This document shows positions 1-5,121 of a stretch of 6,044 nucleotides of DNA, piece by piece (within the stretch, counting starts at the first letter, position 1; every line of letters begins with the position of its first letter). This DNA is from an uncultured Desulfovibrio sp. (GTDB lineage: Bacteria > Desulfobacterota > Desulfovibrionia > Desulfovibrionales > Desulfovibrionaceae): assembly GCA_947177645.1 (NCBI GenBank), contig CAMWVJ010000083.1:1-6044 (forward strand), read 5' to 3'. Below the pieces are notes generated by a model that saw nothing but the letters and a program-made list of their open reading frames with translations, was not told the origin of the DNA and searched no databases. The position numbers and the translations under genes were made by a program.

Positions 1-73
1 CCCTTAAGGAGTTCAGGACGCTTCCCGAGTGCGCCCGCCAGCCATTGTGGAGGAGGTTTCCGCCCGTTCCCGT
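1..73. other. Short flank downstream of tlyA, no gene seen
   Basis: These bases follow the tlyA stop codon. The only minus-strand ATG here opens a 10-codon frame, and no start with a ribosome binding site continues off the left edge. A purine-rich GGAGGAGG stands on the plus strand at about 49-56, but no sensible start codon or coding frame follows it. I see no hairpin followed by a T-run, so the end of the tlyA transcript is not visible here. Confidence 0.5.
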
Positions 74-844
74 TCACTCCGGCCGGCGGAACAGGGCCAT
101 ATATTCCTGGTTGCCCTTGGGCCCCTTGATGGCCGCGGGCAGCACGCCCCGGGCCTCGAGGCCGAGCTCGCCGGTGCAGAAGCTGACGATCTTGTCCACC
201 GCGCGCTGGCGCGCCCCCTCGTCGCGCACCACGCCGCGCACGGTCTCGCCCGGGCCGAGCTCGAACTGCGGCTTGATGAGCAGGGCCGCGAGGCCGCCGG
301 GCCTGAGCCATGCCATGCAGGGCGGCAGGATGAGGGTGAGCGAGATGAAGGAAACGTCGCCCGTGAGCAGGTCCACGGGTTCGGAGATGAGGCCCGGTTC
401 GGCGTAGCGCAGGTTCACGCCCTCGAGATTGACCACGCGGGGGTCGGCGCGCAAGCGCTCGTGCAGCTGGGCGCGGCCCACGTCCACGGCATAGACGCGG
501 GCGGCGCCACGCTGGAGCAGGCAGTCGGTGAAGCCGCCGGTGGAGGCGCCGGCGTCCACGCAGGTCAGGCCCGTTACATCAAGATGGAAATTGTCGAGCA
601 GGGTGAGCAGCTTGTAGGCGCCGCGGCTCACATAGCGCTCGCCGGGGAGGAGCGCGAGCCGCGTGCCCTGGGGATAGCCGTGGCCCGGCTTGGGCACCGG
701 CACAGGGTGCTGCCCCGGCGGCGAACCCTCTGGCGGCGCCAGCACGATGCGCCCGGCCATGATGAGGCTGCGCGCCTTTTCCCGGCTTTCGGCCAGGCCC
801 TGCTCAAAGGCGAGCTGGTCGGCGCGCACGCGGGCCTTGGCCAT
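74..844 (-). CDS. tlyA: TlyA family rRNA (cytidine-2'-O)-methyltransferase
   Basis: This is a 256-residue cytoplasmic S-adenosylmethionine-dependent methyltransferase of the TlyA/hemolysin A family. Characterised members 2'-O-methylate cytidines in 23S rRNA, and in some species 16S rRNA, at the subunit interface. Residues 6-35 form an S4 RNA-binding domain. The rest is an FtsJ-like Rossmann fold with SAM motif VDAGASTGG (96-104), then GDVSFISL (162-169) and LIKPQFE (189-195). K78, D163, K191 and E247 have the same spacing (85, 28 and 56 residues) as the K69-D154-K182-E238 tetrad of Mycobacterium tuberculosis TlyA. The interdomain linker reads ERYV where the mycobacterial enzyme has RAWV. The ATG lies 5 bases after the motB stop with no clear Shine-Dalgarno, so translation is probably coupled to motB. 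Whether it modifies 23S only or both subunits cannot be decided from sequence. The old hemolysin name is misleading. Confidence 0.93.
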   Translation of the reverse strand: MAKARVRADQLAFEQGLAESREKARSLIMAGRIVLAPPEGSPPGQHPVPVPKPGHGYPQGTRLALLPGERYVSRGAYKLLTLLDNFHLDVTGLTCVDAGASTGGFTDCLLQRGAARVYAVDVGRAQLHERLRADPRVVNLEGVNLRYAEPGLISEPVDLLTGDVSFISLTLILPPCMAWLRPGGLAALLIKPQFELGPGETVRGVVRDEGARQRAVDKIVSFCTGELGLEARGVLPAAIKGPKGNQEYMALFRRPE

Positions 845-849
845 GCGGC

Positions 850-1557
850 TCAGTAGACCACGCTGTAGGACATGACCTCGGGCCGGTGGAAGAAGAACTC
901 CACGCGGCGGTTCACGGCGCGGCTTTCCTCCGAGATGCCGGGCTTGAGCGGCCGCGTCTCGCCGTAGGCCACGCCGCGCAGGCGCGTGGGCTTGACGCCG
1001 TGATCCGCGAGATAGCGCAGCACGGCCGCGGCGCGGGCGCCGGAAAGCTCCCAGGGCGAGTCATAGGGCGGCCTGGCCTCGCTGCCGTCGGCATGACCGC
1101 GCACCACGAGGTAGAGATTATATTCCTTCATGATGTCGAGCACGTCGCCCAAAACCTTGATGCCCTCGGGCTGGAGCGCCACCTCGCCGGGCTTGAACAT
1201 GATGTCCGAATTGACGCGCAGCTGCACACCCACGTCGTCCGCGCTGATGCCCGAGGCGTTCTGCGGCACCGCGTCGGCCATGAGCATCTGCTTGAGCTTC
1301 TGGGCGATGGCGTAGTGGGATTTCTCCACCTCGCTGATCTTGAGGTCGCGCGTGTCGATCTTGTCCGTATTCTGGATGAAGGGATTGTTGGAAACGGGCG
1401 AGGTGGCGCTGGAATCGAAGTTGCGCTCGCCGCTGAAATAGGCGGCGAGGCCCGCGCGCGTCTCCGGCGGAACCATGTTCAAAACCCACATCAGGAGAAA
1501 GAAGGCCATCATGGCCGTGACGAAGTCGGCGTAGGCCACTTTCCATGCGCCGCTCAT
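850..1557 (-). CDS. motB: Flagellar motor stator protein MotB
   Basis: MotB is the peptidoglycan-anchored stator subunit that forms the ion channel with MotA. The 235-residue product has a very short cytoplasmic tail, then one membrane helix (about 9-28) containing AYADFVTAMMAFF. D11 corresponds to the proton-accepting D32 of E. coli MotB. A periplasmic linker follows, then an OmpA-like peptidoglycan-binding domain (about 115-225) with GHADGSE, ELSGARAAAV and NRRVEFFF; D157 and R175 match the usual ligand-binding pair. The start at 1557 is chosen because AAGGAGG stands 4 bases upstream. An in-frame ATG at 1602 would add 15 residues but lies in an intergenic hairpin and lacks a comparable site. 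The helix resembles proton-type MotB more than PomB, so proton use is inferred. The gene follows motA by 101 bases and precedes tlyA by 5. Confidence 0.94.
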   Translation of the reverse strand: MSGAWKVAYADFVTAMMAFFLLMWVLNMVPPETRAGLAAYFSGERNFDSSATSPVSNNPFIQNTDKIDTRDLKISEVEKSHYAIAQKLKQMLMADAVPQNASGISADDVGVQLRVNSDIMFKPGEVALQPEGIKVLGDVLDIMKEYNLYLVVRGHADGSEARPPYDSPWELSGARAAAVLRYLADHGVKPTRLRGVAYGETRPLKPGISEESRAVNRRVEFFFHRPEVMSYSVVY

Positions 1558-1561
1558 AGTG

Positions 1562-1568
1562 CCTCCTT
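1562..1568 (-). promoter_or_regulatory. Strong ribosome binding site of motB
   Basis: The minus strand reads AAGGAGG, then CACT, then the motB ATG. This near-perfect Shine-Dalgarno at a short 4-base spacing decides the start at 1557 over the in-frame ATG at 1602. Confidence 0.88.
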
Positions 1569-1576
1569 GTATGGCA

Positions 1577-1591
1577 GGGCCGCGCGGGCCC
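1577..1591 (-). repeat. Short GC hairpin just ahead of the motB ribosome binding site
   Basis: A perfect 5-bp stem (GGGCC with GGCCC) encloses a 5-base loop and ends 8 bases before the AAGGAGG of motB. It is all G/C and could form in the mRNA between motA and motB. It is short and GC-rich DNA yields such stems easily, so its function is uncertain. It matters mainly because it sits directly after the larger inverted repeat at 1598-1630. Confidence 0.4.
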
Positions 1592-1597
1592 GAAAAC

Positions 1598-1630
1598 TCC
1601 ATTCCCGCATACAGGGTACGCGGGAATGGA
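1598..1630 (-). repeat. 11-bp perfect inverted repeat in the motA-motB gap
   Basis: The arms 1598-1608 (TCCATTCCCGC) and 1620-1630 (GCGGGAATGGA) are perfectly complementary around an 11-base loop that can itself pair TAC with GTA. On the transcribed minus strand the stem is followed by G and then TTTT. It therefore resembles a weak intrinsic terminator or attenuator, with a T-run too short for a confident call. It could also be an mRNA-stabilising or processing stem that protects the 3' end of motA and lowers or separates motB expression. Confidence 0.65.
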
Positions 1631-1658
1631 CGGTGATATGCAAGATGCCGTGTCCGGC

Positions 1659-2507
1659 CTAGTTGCTCTTGAGCTTTTCTTCCATCTCCGAAAAGGCGGG
1701 CCGGAACGGGTAGGGGATGGCCCGGCGGCCGTATTCCACGGCGATGAGCGGCGTGGAGCCGCGGATGGCCGCGGCCAGTGCCTCCTTCACCGCGTTGAGG
1801 TAAAAATGCTCCTCGGCGACGAAGTTCTCGAGCTTGGCGCCCATGGGCCCGAAGAAGCCGTAGCAGCAGAGGATGCCGAAGAAGGTGCCCACGAGGGCCG
1901 CGCCGATGTGGTGGCCGAGCACGTCCGGCGGCTCGTTGATCATGCCCATGGTGACGACAACGCCGAGCACGCAGGCCACGATGCCCATGCCGGGGAGGGA
2001 CTCGGCCATGTGCGTCACGAGGTGCGCGGGCAGCATGCCTTCCTCGCGCATGGTCTCCATGTCCATGTCCATGAGGCTGTCGATGTCCGCCGGGTCGCCC
2101 GTGGTCAGGTAGACGCGCAGGGTATCGCCGATGAAGTGGACGAGCTTGGAATCCTTGGAAATATTGGGATACTTGCTGAAAATGGGGCTCGATTCGGGTT
2201 TTTCCACGTCGCCTTCGATGCTGATGACGCCCTCGCGGTGCATCTTGGAAAAGAGCGCGTAGAGCAGCGCCAGCGTCTCGAGGTAGCGGGCCTTGCTCGA
2301 GCCCGGGTCGGCGAAGAGGTGCTTGAGGCTCTTCAGGATGAGGCCGAAGGTGTACTTGGTCTGGCCGCCGAGGAAGGCACCCATGGTGCAGCCGAGGATG
2401 ATGATGAATTCCGCGGGCTGGAAGAGCACGCCCCAGTCGCCGTGCGACATGGTATACCCCACGCCCACGGAGGCTGCGACGATGATGAGGCCGATGAGCA
2501 GATACAT
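1659..2507 (-). CDS. motA: Flagellar motor stator protein MotA
   Basis: MotA is the inner-membrane stator subunit that surrounds MotB and pushes on FliG in the rotor. The 282-residue product aligns along its length with E. coli MotA (295 residues). It has two N-terminal helices (about 1-20 and 32-48, with FQPAEFIIILG), a large cytoplasmic loop, then two helices (about 168-190 and 200-220). P172 and P221 match E. coli P173 and P222, and E98 matches E98. At position 90, where E. coli has the FliG-contacting arginine, there is H90 followed by R91. The start at 2507 gives the family N-terminus MYLLIGLIIV; the frame stays open 23 codons upstream to an ATG at 2576, but that stretch is hydrophilic and unlike the family. 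The ribosome binding site is weak (AGGCGG about 6 bases from ATG). A likely sigma-28 promoter lies upstream. Confidence 0.95.
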   Translation of the reverse strand: MYLLIGLIIVAASVGVGYTMSHGDWGVLFQPAEFIIILGCTMGAFLGGQTKYTFGLILKSLKHLFADPGSSKARYLETLALLYALFSKMHREGVISIEGDVEKPESSPIFSKYPNISKDSKLVHFIGDTLRVYLTTGDPADIDSLMDMDMETMREEGMLPAHLVTHMAESLPGMGIVACVLGVVVTMGMINEPPDVLGHHIGAALVGTFFGILCCYGFFGPMGAKLENFVAEEHFYLNAVKEALAAAIRGSTPLIAVEYGRRAIPYPFRPAFSEMEEKLKSN

Positions 2508-2527
2508 GCCGTACCGCCTGTGCGGGT

Positions 2528-2585
2528 GCCCCCCATGCCCGGGGGCGCTGCCGCGTGCTGCTTCGACTGCGGGCAAAAAGGCCCG
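2528..2585 (-). other. motA leader with two predicted hairpins
   Basis: If transcription starts near 2612, motA has an untranslated leader of about 105 bases. Two perfect stems lie in it: CGGGC/GCCCG around a six-base CTTTTT loop (2585-2570), and GCCCCC/GGGGGC around a 7-base loop (2546-2528), which ends about 20 bases before the start codon. In the first, the T-run is in the loop rather than after the stem, so it is not a standard terminator. A role in translation or stability is possible but unproven. Confidence 0.35.
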
Positions 2586-2603
2586 TGAGCGGAACTCTAT
2601 ACT

Positions 2604-2631
2604 ATTCCGCCCTCCAGCTCAACGGCGGAAT
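2604..2631. repeat. 8-bp inverted repeat overlapping the motA promoter
   Basis: ATTCCGCC (2604-2611) and GGCGGAAT (2624-2631) are perfect inverted arms separated by 12 bases. One arm covers part of the spacer and the first bases of the proposed sigma-28 -10 element, and the other lies at or just past the expected transcription start. That placement suits an operator, but the dyad could also be a hairpin formed by transcription arriving from the AsmA gene. No T-run follows on either strand. Confidence 0.45.
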
Positions 2632-2645
2632 GGGGCGAAACTTTA
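2619..2645 (-). promoter_or_regulatory. Probable sigma-28 (FliA) flagellar promoter of motA
   Basis: The minus strand reads TAAAGTTT (2645-2638), an 11-base spacer (2637-2627), and GCCGTTGA (2626-2619). The enterobacterial sigma-28 consensus is TAAAGTTT, 11 bases, GCCGATAA. The -35 therefore matches 8/8, the spacing is exact and the -10 matches 6/8. It points at motA and lies 112 bases upstream of its start, as expected for a late flagellar stator operon. The transcription start is predicted near 2612. That sigma-28 of this organism shares the enterobacterial consensus is an assumption. Confidence 0.8.
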
Positions 2646-2682
2646 GGGCGCCCGACGCTGACGGGGCCGCAGTCAGTACCCC

Positions 2683-4995
2683 TCATCTTCCGAAAACGCC
2701 GCGCAAAAGCTCGCCCGCACGGCCGAGGTCGTCGCGGACGCTCCCGCTCCTTGCCTGGCCGGCCGGTGTCGTCCCGCGCTGGTTGTTGAGGAGTTGGGGG
2801 ATGACCCTCTTGCCCACATCCAGGGCGAACTTCGGGTCGATGCTCACGGCCACGGCGTCGAAGGGCCCCTTGAAATTGAGGGGGATGTTGAGGCCCGCGG
2901 CGCTCACCGTGGCCGAACCCTCGAGGTATTCGCGCGGAAGATTCGCGCGCGCCTCGCCGCGCAGGGAAATGCCCTGTGCCGTGGCCGTCACCGGTTTTGC
3001 CGTGATCTCGCCCCGGCTGACCGTGAAGGGCGCGCTCAGCGTGGTTACGCGGTCGGGGATGCCCATCTTGAGCATGGGCAGGGCGCGCAGCTTTTCGGCG
3101 GCCTCGCGCAGGGCCGGGGCCGAGAGGTCGCGCGCCTCGAGCTTTCCGTCGCCGCTGAGGCTGGACAAAAGTGCCGGAGCGCCCGCGCCCGTGGCCCTGA
3201 GCCGCGCCGTGAAGCCGGCGCTCCCTGAGGCCAGCCCGGCGTTGCCGGCGGCGGCGCAGAGCGCGCCGATATTTATGGCGTTGCCGCTTGCATTGACGCT
3301 GTACGCCGAAGCCAGAAGGTCGGCCGTGGCCGCGCCCTTGAGCGAGCCGCCGTTGCGGAGGCCGGCGGAAAAGCCCCCCACGGTGTAACGGCCGCTCTGG
3401 CCCGTGATATGGGCCGCGATGTCGCTCAGGCCAAAGCCCCCGTAGCGCAGCTCGGCCACGGCGAGGCTCAGGTCGAGCGCGGGCAGGGGGCTGGCGGCGC
3501 TTGGACGGGCGCTCTTGGGCTCGGCCTTGGCGCCGCCCTGGCCCGCGGGCGCCGGGCTTGCCGCCGCCGGGCTGGCCTTTTCGGCCGTGAGCCACGGGTC
3601 GAGCGTCACCGGCCCCACGCGCAGCTTGCCGCCGAGCGAGAGAGGTGTCTGCGCGGCCGTGGGCAGGCCCACGGTGAGGTCGCCCGCGAGGGTGAGGCCG
3701 GCCGCCCGCGCGTCGAGGCCCCCGAGCCGCAGGGCCGGTGGGGCATAGGCCAGCCGGCTGCGGACATCCACGGCATCGGCTGCGCCCTTGGGGAGGGCGA
3801 AGCCCCCGAGCGCCGCCAGCCTGCGCGCCGAGCCGGTGAGCGCCACGTCCCCGGCCACGGTCAGGGGCTCGAGGTTCGCGTTGCCCTTGAAGGCCAGCAG
3901 GGCCTGGGGTGCGGCCTTGCCGGCCTCGCCCAGCTGGAGCCGGGCGTCGACGACGCCCTTTTTCCCCGACCAGTCGAGAGCGGAGCGCAGCTCCACCACG
4001 TCACCAGCGCCCCCCACGCCCTTGGGCAGACTCGCGCCGGCGAGCGCCGCCAGCTTGCCGGCGGAGCCGGTGAGCGTGACATCGCCCTTGAAGGCCGGCG
4101 GCGCAAGCCATCCCTCGCCCTTGAGCTCCAGTCGGCCCTGCGGCGCGGTGAGCCGGGCTTCGGCCAGGCCCAGCCGGAGCGCGGCAAGGTCGAGCGCGCC
4201 CTCGCAGGTGAGTTGCAGCGGCGCCAGCTCGCGCGGGATGAGGCCTTCAAGCGGCGTAAAAGCCACGGAGACCTGGCGGAAGGTCAGGTTGGGCGCGTAA
4301 TAGCGGAGCTGGCCCTTGAAGGCGAGATTGCCCTTCAGGAGGGGCGCGGTGGCCGCGGCGTCCTTGCCGGACTTGCCGTTCCCGGAGTCTGTCCGGCTCT
4401 CCGCCACTGCCACTACCATGTCGCCCTGGATGCCGGCCTCCTCGCGGCGGCGCAGGTTTTCCAGCGCAAGGTTGAAGCCCGAGACGCGGATGTCGCGGCT
4501 GCCGTCCTCAAGATGCAGGGCGCCCTGGCTCACGGTGAGGCGGCCGAGCTCGAAGGGGAGCGCGTCGTCCGGGGCCTTGCGTTCGTTCGTGTCGCTGGTG
4601 GCCGGGGCTTGCGCCGGCCGGCTTTCCGCATCGCCGACGGCGGGCGCGGCCAGGCGGATGTCGGCCTCGGGCCGGTCCAGCCTGAGCTCGCTGATGACGA
4701 GAGCGCCCGACAAGAGCGGTTCCAGCTCAAGACGCGCCATCCCCCCGGCAAGCGAGACGGCCACGGCATTCCCGTCGAGCGCGCCGCTCCAGCGGGCCGC
4801 GCCGAAGCGCAGCCCGGGCGGCAGCAGGGAGATGTGCGGCGTCTCCTTGAGCTCCAGCGGCGAACCGGTGGCCTTTTCCGTGGCTTCGGCGATGCGCCGG
4901 ACGATGAAGTCCGCATCCATGCGGGTGACATAGAACGCGGCCGCCCCGACGCCGAGGACGAGGGCGCCCAAGATACAGAGAAGGACTCGTTTCAT
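2683..4995 (-). CDS. AsmA family envelope protein
   Basis: A 770-residue protein of the AsmA/TamB-like superfamily, whose members are anchored in the inner membrane, project into the periplasm and are linked to phospholipid transport and outer-membrane homeostasis. A short N-terminal signal anchor (about 4-22) is followed by the typical AsmA opening with ATGSPLELKETPHISLLPPG (42-61). Then come long repetitive beta-rich stretches and an AsmA-like C-terminal region (about 505-735) with LSGDGKLEARDLS (613-625) and FDAVAVSIDPKFALDVGK (712-729). Two low-complexity linkers rich in Ala, Pro and Ser (about 116-146 and 473-505) separate the blocks. An internal repeat occupies 304-340 and 382-416. GGAGG four bases before the ATG supports the start. 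Its exact E. coli counterpart (AsmA, YhjG, YicH and relatives) cannot be fixed, so no symbol is given. It could be co-transcribed with motA, but a shared function is not implied. Confidence 0.9.
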   Translation of the reverse strand: MKRVLLCILGALVLGVGAAAFYVTRMDADFIVRRIAEATEKATGSPLELKETPHISLLPPGLRFGAARWSGALDGNAVAVSLAGGMARLELEPLLSGALVISELRLDRPEADIRLAAPAVGDAESRPAQAPATSDTNERKAPDDALPFELGRLTVSQGALHLEDGSRDIRVSGFNLALENLRRREEAGIQGDMVVAVAESRTDSGNGKSGKDAAATAPLLKGNLAFKGQLRYYAPNLTFRQVSVAFTPLEGLIPRELAPLQLTCEGALDLAALRLGLAEARLTAPQGRLELKGEGWLAPPAFKGDVTLTGSAGKLAALAGASLPKGVGGAGDVVELRSALDWSGKKGVVDARLQLGEAGKAAPQALLAFKGNANLEPLTVAGDVALTGSARRLAALGGFALPKGAADAVDVRSRLAYAPPALRLGGLDARAAGLTLAGDLTVGLPTAAQTPLSLGGKLRVGPVTLDPWLTAEKASPAAASPAPAGQGGAKAEPKSARPSAASPLPALDLSLAVAELRYGGFGLSDIAAHITGQSGRYTVGGFSAGLRNGGSLKGAATADLLASAYSVNASGNAINIGALCAAAGNAGLASGSAGFTARLRATGAGAPALLSSLSGDGKLEARDLSAPALREAAEKLRALPMLKMGIPDRVTTLSAPFTVSRGEITAKPVTATAQGISLRGEARANLPREYLEGSATVSAAGLNIPLNFKGPFDAVAVSIDPKFALDVGKRVIPQLLNNQRGTTPAGQARSGSVRDDLGRAGELLRGVFGR
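3748..4086 (-). repeat. Two-copy internal repeat in the AsmA-family protein
   Basis: Codons 304-340 (4086-3976) and 382-416 (3852-3748) encode closely similar segments: GDVTLTGSAGKLAALAGASL against GDVALTGSARRLAALGGFAL, each followed by PKG and then a related stretch ending VELRSAL or VDVRSRL. The unit length is 78 residues. The DNA is also similar in parts, for example a shared GAGCCGGTGAGCG on the plus strand. Repeats of this kind fit the modular beta-groove architecture of the superfamily, and this pair looks like a fairly recent tandem duplication. Confidence 0.75.
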
Positions 4996-4999
4996 GCGG

Positions 5000-5004
5000 C
5001 CTCC
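5000..5004 (-). promoter_or_regulatory. Ribosome binding site of the AsmA-family gene
   Basis: The minus strand reads GGAGG, then CCGC, then ATG at 4995. This clear Shine-Dalgarno at a 4-base spacing supports the start just before the signal-anchor sequence. Confidence 0.75.
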
Positions 5005-5072
5005 GCAGCGGCCCGCGCAAGGAGCCTGCGCTGCTGCGTGGATATGGCAAGCTCTCTACAGGAAGTCACGGC

Positions 5073-5101
5073 GCCCCGCAAGCCGGGTTTACCGGCGGGG
5101 C
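5073..5101. repeat. GC-rich dyad in the divergent intergenic region
   Basis: GCCCCGC (5073-5079) and GCGGGGC (5095-5101) are perfect inverted arms with CCGG/CCGG pairing nested between them. The dyad lies in the 126-base gap between the divergent AsmA and AEC genes, 21 bases before the transporter start. It could be an operator for either promoter or a leader hairpin. No convincing -35/-10 pair is visible on either strand in this gap. Confidence 0.4.
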
Positions 5102-5121
5102 AAAAGCCGCTACAACAGGGC

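Noticed and set aside
29..856. Long open frame on the plus strand opposite tlyA (275 codons)
   Set aside because: It lies entirely antisense to a well-supported TlyA with its complete catalytic tetrad. Its translation is rich in His, Ala, Gly and Glu as expected for the complement of GC-rich codons, and no family is recognisable.
1626..2588. Plus-strand frame of 320 codons opposite motA
   Set aside because: It is the complement of a clear MotA. Its His-, Glu- and Asp-rich translation has no domain and its start has no ribosome binding site.
2560..2590. CGGGC-CTTTTT-GCCCG as an intrinsic terminator before motA
   Set aside because: The T-run is in the loop rather than after the stem, which does not fit intrinsic termination. 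It is kept only as a leader hairpin.
2658..2676. CTGAC/GTCAG hairpin after the AsmA-family stop as a terminator
   Set aside because: The stem is only 5 bp with a 9-base loop and no T-run follows on the minus strand, so it does not support a terminator call.
2597..3595. 332-codon minus-strand frame overlapping the AsmA gene, and the plus-strand frames across 2555-4933
   Set aside because: Their products are Arg-, Pro- and Gly-rich low-complexity shadows of the AsmA frame, which has a signal anchor, family motifs and a good ribosome binding site.
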